This document shows positions 53,938 through 64,000 of a stretch of DNA of 64,000 nucleotides, in pieces; positions within the stretch are counted from its first letter, which is position 1; every line of letters starts with the position of its first letter. Source of the stretch: Lantana camara (Eukaryota > Streptophyta > Magnoliopsida > Lamiales > Verbenaceae); the NCBI GenBank assembly GCA_037501455.1, contig CM074858.1, positions 37,445,001 to 37,509,000 of the forward strand, given 5' to 3'. The translations under genes and the position numbers were made by a program. The notes under the pieces are model-generated. The model saw only the letters and a program-made list of their open reading frames with translations. It ran no database searches and was not told the DNA's origin.

Positions 53938-56821
53938 TGTAACACCCCAACGGTGGGCACCACACCCCCGTACTATAGCCTGACACATGTAATGAAACTA
54001 GAGCTCCGCACACATGTCGGGCCATAGCGAACGGAGACAAACAAAACAAACCAACCCTAAGCTAGGCGGAACGTAGACCCTGCACAAAACGGTACTTAAC
54101 AAAATATGCGGAAGCGTGAATATGCCAAACAAAAATCAAAACCATGCGAACAGGTGACGGGTTCAAACTGGCATAACTAATTCATAACATAAATCATACA
54201 TGAAAACGGGTTCAATTCTGTCCCTAGAAGCCTGTCCCGAATACAAATCATAATTAAACAAATCATATTTATACATACGTGCGATCATATCATTCAAACA
54301 AAATTCGAATACGAAATACAAAATGCAAAAATATAGACTTAACAATAAACACGACTCGAACGGACTCCACAAACGAAAGACTCCGCCTAGTTTGAACCTC
54401 TAAAGCGAACCTGCAAGGCTAAAAATGTAAAGAGGGAGGGGTCAGTCATATTTGACTGAGCGAGGGGTTAACACATGCACGTTATACATATATACATAGC
54501 AAAGCATGTTAAAAGAAGATGTTCCTAAATCCGGGATTAGTTTTTGCACACGAACCATTTGCCCACGATAATATATATATAGGGTGACTTAGCAAAACAG
54601 AACAAACGAAATCTAACTTAACTTATAATAAAGCGTACGCTCAAATTCATGCAAACTTAACAAACATAACAAAGCATATTTTATTAAGTTAAAAGTATAC
54701 CAAATTTTATCTCAATTTATGAATCTACCCCCATTTCAAGAACTTAAGACAAACGTAATGAAACTCGGCGGGCACGAGTGCAAACCTCTCAAACAAAACA
54801 TACAAAATGACAAACTAAACAAAACAATACATACCAACCGGTGCAGACATGTCAAACCTCGAATCAAAGTGATGAAAGGGCTGCGCGACCCTAGCCATTC
54901 AAAAACGGACGAGGGGAGTGCTCAATGCTCCTCAAACCCTCAGGACTCCATCCCCCAACCTACTCCCAGGTGGGTTCCGGTACATCCTTAGCAAATCACG
55001 TACGTCAGGGCCCCATCAAACAAAACATAACACGCATAAAGCATATCAAATCCTAAGCCCATTACAAATGTATATACCAAAACATATAGTGCGTGCCACA
55101 AACATACGTATCATATACACACACACATACATACGTATTCCATGCATACATACTATACATACATATGAACTTGCATACATACAAACTTGCATACCACACT
55201 CAAACGTACCAAATCCAACACAAGCATACATAGGCTCATACATAGCGATCATACTTTCAAACGTATAACCAAAACCATCAAAATACGTATTTCGCACATA
55301 TTTACATATACATAGGGCTTATAAATCGCATGCATTCAAAACGAGCACGTTGCATTAGGGTATAACTATATCTTAACCTCACCTTGTACCAAAAGAAGCC
55401 AAAGACAAAGCACTTGATTCACCCCAGAATCTGCTTGACCGACAAAACACCACCCCGGGTGCACCTGAACAAACTGAAGGCAAAAGATAAGACTTAGACT
55501 AAAAAAGAACCATATAGATGCGCGGCCTATGTATAAGCGTTTAGGAAATGCAAACACATAGGCTAAGTTCATATTCAAACTCATTTCATGCAATTAAATG
55601 CATTTTATAGCCTAACATAATTACAATTCATAATAAAACATGTTCATGTGAACAATTAATGCAATTAAGAGCAATCGTAATGGATAAGGTGGCAATTAGT
55701 TGGGTAAGAGCATATAACACGTTTTTGCACCAAATTATATTATAAAATTACAAAACATATCATATTACACGATTCACATTCATATCATATTAAATCATAA
55801 CAATTCATGTCTGTTAATATAAAAAATAACATAGAAAAGAAACCAGAAACGAAAACGAACGAAAAGGAAAACGAGACAAACCTCTACAAAAATGTAAGAG
55901 GGTAACAGGGGTTACCCCCTCCAAGAACAAATGCAGAAAAGCCCGTTAAGGGATACAGGCGCCAAAGGGGGCGTAGGGGTAACGGGCGTTACCCATTGTC
56001 TGCCCAAATGGGGTAACGCCCGTTACCCCAGGCAGACGCTAAAACCAAAAGCAATGCTGGGAGGTATCGGGCGTTACCTCCCCTAACAACAAAAGTGGTA
56101 ACGAGGGTTACTCACCCACGAATTCCAGCTTCAAGCTCCGCCATTAATGGCGGAGCATATACCTAACACACACACACCTTTCAAAACAACCCAAAATCAT
56201 GCAATAATCACACCACGGAACATATATAACACGTAGATCACATATATGCAAGTTAGAACTCCCGAAACGGGCTTAAACACATAAAATCCCAATTCTAGCA
56301 CTATTTATCGTCTCCCCAAATAGGTCACTTAGACAAGAATTCGAGGAACAAAAGAGATATTAAATCGAAGCACTTAACGGGAGGATTACAAATCTTACCT
56401 GGGATCATTGATCGGACGAACGGGGATGGGGGTTCTTAAGCTCAAGAGCTTGGGTGGATTTCTTCTCTTCTTTTTCCTCCTTTCTCCATGGCTGCCATAT
56501 CTTATGAAGAGGGAGAGAGAATGAGCTTATTTTCAGCTCATTCAAGGTATATACGAGTTGGATTAAATCAAAACGGGTCGAGTCAAACGGTATCTGGTCC
56601 AAACATATCGGATTTTAAAGCGGTTGGGCTATCAAACGGCTTTAGAAAAATATAAAGTTAATTTTATTGAATCCGAATTGCCGAAATGAACTCAATGAAG
56701 GGATCGGAATTCAAATTCGAATTCCCGAGCTCAAGGTTGCCACGAAGGCTATGATGTGAATTAATTTCCAAGAGAGTGTTCATGATTCTTAAAATAATTT
56801 AAGGATTATTTTGAGTATAAT
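53938..56821 (-). mobile_element. gypsy-type LTR, minus strand, U3 start displaced by a nested insertion
   Basis: The left end TGTAACACCCC is the LTR 3' terminus. The GAATTC-rich U3 block lies near 56708-56733, where the LTR start would be expected 350-400 bp further right, but a different LTR begins at 56822. Putative signals: donor CCAG|GTAAG (intron 1 56398 to 55465), exon 2 55464-55383 bounded by TTGTTCAG and TACAAG|GTGAGG, intron 2 55382 to 54411. The left flank is GGAAC; the right copy was not found. Confidence 0.75.
55901..56113. repeat. palindrome cluster, GGGTAACGCCCGTTACCC class
   Basis: Five or six units, for example GGTAACAGGGGTTACC (55901-55916), GGGTAACGGGCGTTACCC and GGGGTAACGCCCGTTACCCC (near 55977-56029), GAGGTATCGGGCGTTACCTC and GTGGTAACGAGGGTTACTC (56096-56113). 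They lie in putative intron 1. Confidence 0.88.
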
Positions 56822-59800
56822 TGTAACGCCCCCACCCGTACTGGAACAAGAGGAGAGCGGCGTCTCAACCCCCGCACTGAAGCACCTCTCAACTAATGGT
56901 GTGAGCCATCACTCAAGAAATACTCCAGCAAATGGCTGTCTATCTCAGAACTATACGTATACAACGATGTGGCTATGCAGCGGAAAATCAGAGTATTTTA
57001 AAACTTTTCAAAACATGTGCGTGATGGCATGTAACAAGCAAGAACATATCGATCGTGTAAGAGAGACTCGGCATGTCAGAACATGTAACATAATCACATA
57101 TAAATACCGATACAGCAGAGTTCAAAATATCGGTAGCAGAGTAACAGAAAGAGTATAACAAAGATACTCAAGTATTCAGAAACATGAAGTGATGCAGCCA
57201 TAAAACATATGCAGGACACAAAAGAGAAAGTAATACTAAGTCCTGACTGAAACAAAAATGACAATCTAGAGCTTCAAGATACCTCTAGACTGCGGTTGTA
57301 AGACCTGAAACCACGAGGCAAGAAAACGGGAGAGGTATTAGTCAAAAGGACTAAGTGAGGGAATACTTTAAAGAAAGTACTGAGTGATAAAGAATTTGAA
57401 GTGTAATTCAAAACTGTTAAATGCAATGCTTTAAAGAATAACTTGAAACAAGTTCGGTTGATAAAACTCTTTGAATGTGATGCTGTAAAAGAATGCACGT
57501 TTTAAAACATTTTCATGAATGCTATCACACGCGCACACATATGTTGTTGATGGTTCATAGTTCTTTCATAAAACGGAATAAGGGTAAAGTGAACATTTCC
57601 AGATATGAACCATCCTTTATGAAACAGAATTTTGCCCGCAAGCTAGGCTCCTCCATCCTTACTCCAGAAAACATGATTTCGTAGAGTATCGGACCGAGGT
57701 CAACAATAACTCCACACACAGTAGAGTATCAGACCAAGGTCAACAATACCCCACTAACACATACAAACATGCACCATCCTCCACCGGTTGTCACTTCGGG
57801 TAGCTAGCCCTAGGCGACCTGTAAACATGTAATGGGAACATATTTGCTGTCCGTTCCCAGACAGATTGTCCTGACTTAACAAACCTCCTATTAAAAGTCG
57901 GTGTCAATTGTCTAAGTGTGGCGGCCGGTATTGGTGATGTCGTTGGCGCTCACCTCCCGAGCATCACCTCCACACATAACCGCCGGGCCCAAACTGTAAA
58001 CTGTATGCTTGCATTTCAAGATTAGCAGTGACCTGAGTACCACTCCAGTATGCTAACTATAACATGTGAAACTATAACTGTAACATATGATGCTGTCTGA
58101 AAAACATGTGATTCTGTACTTTGAAAACATATGCAGATCATGTAACTGTCTTTGAACAAGAATGCAGAACTTTGGAAAACATGTGTTGTAGATCAAGGTA
58201 TACTATTAAAGTATGAATGATCCTTTCAAAAGAATGTCCCGATAAAAGGGATAGTTCAAAATAAGGTTTAGCTTTGAATTTCAAAACATATGATACGATA
58301 GTATAATCGTGGTTCCAGTTGGAAAACATTTATAAGTTCACCTCACCTAATAGTAACAAAAGGCAGGTAGACAGATTATGCGGTGCCCTGGGGATCCCAG
58401 TGCTCAACTTTAACTCCTGTAGGTGGTGTACTAGAGTGAGCTTAAGAACGAAGACTCACTACTAACCAAGATGCATGTGAAATGCATGAAACAATGAACA
58501 AGGAACATGTAAAACAAGAGAGTAATACCATTTAAGGTATTCAAGAAAGGTAACACACAAAGGAATACGTTAAAGTGAGTTACTCTTAACGTGAGACTAT
58601 GATCTTACTATAATCGAGTAAGCTTTAGTCAAATTATGAATCCTATCGCAAACCTTAGGTTAAGAAACAAGTCCACGAAAGAAAACATATTTTAGACCCT
58701 GGATATGGAAACCCTAGGTGCAAATGTCTATTAGGAAAGCACTAGTTTTATTTCACTTTTACTATTCAAAAGCACTATTCAAAAGTACTATTCACGAATA
58801 CTATTCACAGGTTACTATTCACATGTCAGGTCAAAGGGTCGGGTCAAACCCTTACTATACACACACCCACACACACGGTACACACACACACCATGCACGT
58901 ACACACACACACACACGGCATGCACACACACACACACCATAATTAAATTATGATCTTGATTATAACCTATAGTTTCAAGTTCATGTTAATACAATCAAGT
59001 GTGATCTAGGTTAAAGGTATAACCTATGGTTAAGAGATCCAATTAAGGCATAAGATCAATTTATGAAACACTATTCTATCTTAGGTTATAACATGTGACA
59101 CTATTAAAGTGTATAACATATGATCAAGGTTTTAATCCATTAATCCATGTCATATCATAAGCTCAATTCATAATTCAAGAATCATATAACAATGTGACAA
59201 CATGTCACAACATATATCATATCATATCATATCATATATCATGAATCTTTAGGCATGTAACATGTAACAATTTAATTCAATACCAACATGTAACAAGCTG
59301 TGACATAATTAATTGTAAATCACTATTCCATTAGCTAGCATGTATGAACATAATTCAAATTCCATAATCATGCATCAATTCTCATAATATAACAATCATA
59401 TCACATGATCATAGCATATACTAGAGCAATTCATAACATATTCAAGCATATACTAAACAATTAAAACATATAAACAACTATTCAAACATATCATGAAAAC
59501 TATATAATAAATGCATAAAATAAAATCCTATATGGCTTAGGGAAGACCCTAAGACCCAACCTAAACATAATATAAACATACCATAACATAAAAACATAAA
59601 CTAAAGCATAAAAATAAAACAACTAACCTAGCTCTAAAGGGGGAGCCTCACGGCAAAGAGGGGGAGAGGGAGAGAAGAAAGTGTGTTGTTAACACAACAT
59701 TTGAGAAAGGATTCAAATGCCATGAGAGGGGTATTTATAGGTGTTGGGAAGCCCCTCACATTGGAAATAAAATGTAAGGAAGGGTATGAGAGCAAAATGG

Positions 59801-60810
59801 AATAGCTTATCTTGGAAGCTTCATCATCTTGAAGCTAAAAATGGGGCTACTGGGGGTATTTCTATAATTTCGTTGCCCAAGACTCGAGGATAAGTGCTGG
59901 ACGTATAACCATTCCAACGGCAACAAAATTAGCTTCGAAACGCATATTCATACGTCAAAATCGGATTTACCATTTGAAAGATACATTAGTTTTAGTGAAT
60001 AAAGGTTTTGAGCTCGAAACTCAACACGAGTGAAAAACGACTTTCTAAAATGATTTTCAAGTGTGGAACCTTTTGAAAAATCATAAAATAAATCGAGAAG
60101 CGTTTTGAATCCAATATCGACTATAAAACGTTTTACCGTTAAAAAGTTGAAAACGTAGAATGAATAGTGAATTCTCACGTACGAACGTACGCTTCAAAAT
60201 TTCACGCTAGGGTTTGAATCAAGAATTGTAAAACATCTCAAAAATCTTGAAATAGCTCTAGTAGTGCAAATCCGAAGAGAAAACATTTTTCGAATGAAAA
60301 CCGTTCGTAGAAGGAATAGTGAACTAGGGTTTTCGAAAACATTTTCAATAAAATAAAGTTCCAGAATAGATTTCCAAGCCAAGAATGATTTCAAAAGACT
60401 CGTCTCGACTCAAGGATCGATTCAACTGTAAACTTGGGTAGGAAAGGTATCAGAATCAAAAGCTCATTTTTTGATGAATAGTAACTTTGGTCGGCAAGTT
60501 CCAAAAGTACCCTTATGGTTCAAGAAAGACTCTCTGAGCTCGGGAAACAAGTTCAAACCGTAGGGAAACATGTGTGATGAACCTCTAGGGTTCGAGTAAC
60601 AATATGAACAAGGTAGGCTCGGGTTATGAATAGTAAACTGTATCAAAGATCAAGAATTCCCCCTTAAAACATATCAGATCATATACGAGCACAAAGTTCA
60701 TGTAAGAATGCAATGCATGATGATTCAAAAAGTTGGATCAAGGTCTATAAACGCTTTACCAATGACCTTAACTTACTGTTTTCATCCAGGCCCTGTTTTG
60801 GGCTGTTACA
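56822..60810 (-). mobile_element. gypsy-type LTR, minus strand, 3989 bp, a 3' LTR
   Basis: Left end TGTAACGCCCCC; right end GGGCTGTTACA at 60810, followed by a polypurine tract in minus sense, so this is the 3' LTR of a minus-strand element whose body lies to the right. Putative exon 2 is 58416-58347, bounded by CACCTACAG and CTATTAG|GTGAGG; intron 2 ends at 57305 (GGTTTCAG). In place of a palindrome cluster it has TGAATAGTA-type repeats (58757-58822 and scattered to 60640). Confidence 0.8.
58858..58941. repeat. (CA)n microsatellite, interrupted
   Basis: CA runs broken by GGTA, ATGCACGT and GGCATG. Confidence 0.9.
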
Positions 60811-60864
60811 ATCACCCCTCCTTAAAGAGAATCTGTCCCCAGATTCTTCCGCTGTAACTGCAAA
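60811..60864 (-). other. polypurine tract and stem-loop; start of an internal region
   Basis: Minus sense: GAATCTGGGGACAGATTC (60846-60829, perfect stem) then AAGGAGGGGTGAT next to the LTR. The rest of this internal region has been displaced by the CACTA element. Confidence 0.85.
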
Positions 60865-60883
60865 CACTACTAGAAAAAGGGGA

Positions 60884-61515
60884 TTTAGTGACGCTGAAAA
60901 GCGTCACAAAAACATGGTTTTTGTGACGCTTTTCTTTTTGTGACGCCAACGAAAAGCGTCACTTGAGTCACCGTGGCAATAGGTTATTGTGACGCTGTTA
61001 TTATGACGCGTATAAAGTGTCATTATAGAGTATATATTGTGACGCTTTTGCGCGTCATATTTGATTTGTAACTAACATAACTAACCTGCTAATATGACGG
61101 TAAAAGGCGTCACAATAGCATTTATTATGACGCAATTAAAGCGTCATGATAAACGATGTAATGAGTATTTTAGTGTCACCGTAAAAGATTTAATGACGGA
61201 TAAAGCGCCGTAATAAACGGTATTATGACGCTGCAAAGCGTCACAATAAATAGTGTTATGACGGTATAAAGCGTCACCAAAATGTTGTTGTGATGGAATA
61301 TAATGTCACAATAAGTTATATTGAGACGGGGTTATTAGCGTCACAATAGTACCTATTATGACGCTTTTCGGCGTCATTAAAATTTATATAATGTCGAAAC
61401 AAATTGGCGTCATAAAATATATTATGGCGGTGTATAGCGTCATAATAGGTTTTCTTATGACGAAAAAAAGTGCCATTAAAACATATATTACGGCGGGAAA
61501 AAGCGTCATAATTTA
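60884..61515. repeat. CACTA subterminal repeats, TGACGC and GCGTCA
   Basis: Many copies of TGACGC or its inverse GCGTCA, often as short palindromic pairs such as GTGACGCTGAAAAGCGTCAC (60888-60907). Such repeats are the binding sites of the element's own DNA-binding protein in CACTA elements. Confidence 0.9.
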
Positions 61516-61763
61516 GTCTATACAAACAAAATGTAAGTAACAACATAATTAAAAAAACAAAATCAAATAACTTAATATTAGTATGTTTGTAAAATCTCAA
61601 ATCCAAAATAATATTAGTGAGAAAGGATACCGAATATATAATAATATTTGCCTAACGCCACCAAACTGACAAAAGGATGAATGTGCAATAGCACTTACAA
61701 TACTTAGTGTAATTGTGTATTGAATAACTAAAACATAGCAAGTGATCTCACAAATGGCCGGTG
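61516..61763. other. CACTA 3' flank of the gene, non-coding
   Basis: AT-rich, between the subterminal repeats and the stop codon of the minus-strand gene. Nothing else recognised. Confidence 0.5.
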
Positions 61764-63168
61764 TCAATCTTGAGCCATAGCAACCTATATAAAAAATCCC
61801 TTGTTGTAGTCAATATTAAATATACCTCGAAAGAAATTTTAGGTAGAGCAAATGACCTGTACTTACCATATTTTTTGGCCATGGAATGACCTCCCCAATC
61901 GCATCACCGATAGTTTTGAAATGTGATGTAGGACGAATTAACTCTTCATCAGCTTCCACGGCAACATTAATGACCACCTCACACCAATTGTTTCCCAAAG
62001 ATACTTGTCCAACTCTTTCCGAAGGATCTAAAGTTCGAACACAACCAATTGCCACAGTTTTCGATGAATCAAACGCACTCTTTAATAATACTTTTGACCC
62101 AACCTATACCAGTTAAACAAAATGTAAGCAAATTCCATTTAGTCACCAACAGGGAAAATGTTAAATAGTGCAACTTGCTATTAACAATATCAACAAATTG
62201 AGGAGAAAGGTACTGGGAAAAATATCAAGAAGTGCTGAACTCATAATCCTTACATTTAACACATTCTTGGCCAAGTTCTAGAAAATAGCTACGAAACAGT
62301 AGAAAAATTGCAAATGAAATGTACTTGATTCATTAATTACCTGAAGAGGCATGTTGTTCATTGATGATGATGTGGAGGGTCGAATCGTTGTGGCATGAAA
62401 TCGAGATGATGACGATGAAGGGACTCTTGTTTCTTCTGGAGGAGAGTTATGCAGTGATCGTTGCATGTTCACTTTCAGCAGTTCTTGTATTTGTCTATTT
62501 TGTTCTAGTACAATCTGCTTCAATTCATCAATATCTTTCTTGTAACTCACATGCATCCGAGAAGATTTACCTCGAACAGCGATATCACCATATACATCAC
62601 ATGTAGATATCCCATAGCCATACATCCGGACTCTTCCCCATTTGTCTTCTCCAACAACTTGAGAAAATATATCATTTGGCCCAACATCTTTTGAATTGGG
62701 AGAAAGGTCTTTTACTTTGTCTTGCATTTTTTTCTGTTGATAGAAGCATGAAAAGTGTTTTAATTTCAATGTTAAGGAAAAATTGCACGTGGAACTAACA
62801 ACAAATTCAATTAAAAGCAAAAACGACCTGATCGAAACCCCATTATATAAATCAGGGTCAATAGGACCCCTTATTAGTTGGCATTAATAGTCCGATTATT
62901 ATTATTATAACTTCATTTAGCATTAACGAAATATAACTTATCTTACCCATGTTAACGAAATATAACTTATTATAACTTCAAAATAAAAATATTAACGAAA
63001 TATAACTTATCTTACCCATGTTTCCGCTACAGTAGGATTAGTAGTCTCCCCATTCTTTGTATAGCATTTCTCGAATAAGGCCACCCTAGTCGGGTCATCA
63101 CCCTCTTCAGTCTCCCCAGTTTCATCACCAACATCATTCTCTGCACTACTTGATACCTTTGCTTCTTT
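61764..63168 (-). CDS. CACTA-encoded En/Spm-type protein, C-terminal four exons
   Basis: Four exons join without a frame change: 63168-63016, 62733-62341, 62103-61867 and 61784-61764, with GT-AG borders (TGG|GTAAG, CAG|GTAAT, ATG|GTAAGT) and a TGA at 61766-61764. Together they give 267 residues. The first exon has GDDPTRVALFEKCYTKNG, which resembles the Ptta/En-Spm plant transposase family; the second continues with GRVRMYGYGISTCDVYG and a coiled-coil-like KKDIDELKQIVLEQNRQIQE; the third has LGNNWCEVVINVAVEADEEL and HFKTIGDAIGEVIPWP, a domain often found at the C-terminus of such proteins. It is likely the DNA-binding partner of the transposase, not the catalytic subunit. Exons further upstream are not resolved. 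Confidence 0.7.
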
Positions 63169-64000
63169 CTGAGAAGTAATGTAATATATGTTAAACATGA
63201 CAATATCAATTGAAGTCGGATTAATCTGAAAGTTTATAGGGATATACTCGATACATTCGTAAGTACCCCTGTAAAACAGTTTTGAGAAATTCTTACGTTT
63301 GCTAACTCTTCTCAAGGCGTTAATCCAGACCACAAAACAGGGGACAGCTGAGTTGTTCCGAATTTTTCTCGGGTATCAAATGGACTCGGATAATTACAAA
63401 ATTTGGCAGATATGTACTTTAATATGCTATTAATCTCCAGTTAAAACAGTTTTTCAAAACAGGATCGCACGAGCTCGGAATTTAGATTTGAAATGAGTGC
63501 ATTCATGCTGTCACATAAGCAAAAACCAAGAATTCATGCCAAAAGAAAACTACATCACTCCTAAGCATTTAAACTGTTAAACAAACTAATAATCCAGCCC
63601 TTCGAAACTATTAAAACCACAAAGTTCATCAACTCATTCTGTATCCCAGAATTTAAACGAACCAAAGTCATGAATTCAACAAGGAATCTATCTCCCAATC
63701 TAGTCCTACCGTAAGCAAGTATATAACTCTATCTGAGGTTTCAATCCCATCATAACTTCCAAAATTTCGAACTAATCATACTACATCCACACTACTTGTT
63801 CAAAAAGATACAAGAAAGATATAGTAATGAAGCAACATCAGAAAATTACCACGGAGTATTAACTTTTGGCTTGATAGAAGCACCTGCAGCTTTGACAATT
63901 GCACTGATACAGATTTTCCTTCGTCCACAAACTTGTTTTTCTGAAGAAAACAGACGGTTTTTATATGCGACGAAACCACTACAAAATTAGACATGAACAT
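63169..64000 (-). other. upstream part of the CACTA gene, not resolved
   Basis: An open stretch (63333-63169) continues upstream on the minus strand, but it contains an AG acceptor right before the first confident exon, and I could not join an upstream exon in frame. Further right I see AT-rich sequence with no clear domain. Confidence 0.4.

Larger units (their letters stand above)
60865..64000 (-). mobile_element. CACTA (En/Spm) DNA transposon, left end to window edge
   Basis: It starts with CACTACTAGAAAAAGGGG, the classical CACTA terminal inverted repeat. It continues with dense subterminal TGACGC repeats and then a spliced minus-strand gene. The other terminus is outside the window. The three bases before it are AAA; the target duplication cannot be checked. 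Confidence 0.88.

Noticed and set aside
53679..53942. 87-codon frame in the GC-rich island as a gene
   Set aside because: No recognisable domain, frames of similar length on both strands, and the end lies in a different LTR.

Overview
This is plant nuclear DNA, almost certainly from a flowering plant and probably a eudicot. It consists almost entirely of transposable elements: long-LTR Ty3-gypsy elements with a chromodomain (Tekay-like by eye), Ty1-copia remnants and one CACTA DNA transposon. I found no host gene, no rRNA or tRNA gene and no prokaryotic feature. Most open frames are LTR or simple-repeat sequence. The real coding remnants are a copia pol 3' half (3454-4793), a gypsy gag-pol on the minus strand (27262-31714), a reduced gag (43160-43948) and part of a CACTA protein (61764-63168).

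Layout. 1-2089 is a minus-strand gypsy LTR running out of the window; 2391-3440 is a copia LTR remnant. From 3454 a degenerate plus-strand copia element runs into its 3' LTR (starts 4808). That LTR is split twice. The first insertion is a non-autonomous gypsy-type element (5225-37854; about 10.2 kb of its own sequence, no pol). It hosts five later insertions, each flanked by a perfect 5-bp target duplication: solo LTRs at 7671-10942 (GGAGT), 13457-15906 (ATCAA), 18110-20867 (ATATG) and 20925-24237 (TTATA), and a full-length element at 24285-34872 (CATAT). The second insertion in the copia LTR is a gag-only element (38046-46999, AAAAC). The copia LTR then continues to about 48.6 kb. Next come a minus-strand copia LTR fragment, an old minus-strand gypsy element (49193-53937), two further minus-strand LTRs (53938-56821 and 56822-60810) and, from 60865 to the window end, a CACTA element.

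Most unusual pattern. The gypsy-type LTRs, although diverged in sequence, share one gene-like plan: leader exon with an AAG|GT donor, intron 1, a 52-82 bp exon 2 ending in a near-invariant AAG|GTGAGG-type donor, intron 2, and exon 3 running to the LTR end. Intron 1 of most of them holds a cluster of 16-20 bp palindromes whose sequence differs between families while the position does not. Several short stems (before the exon-3 acceptor, at the LTR 3' end, and just upstream of the polypurine tract) keep pairing through compensating changes. Together this looks like a conserved, spliced, structured non-coding leader shared by autonomous and non-autonomous elements. The splicing and RNA folding are inferred, not shown.
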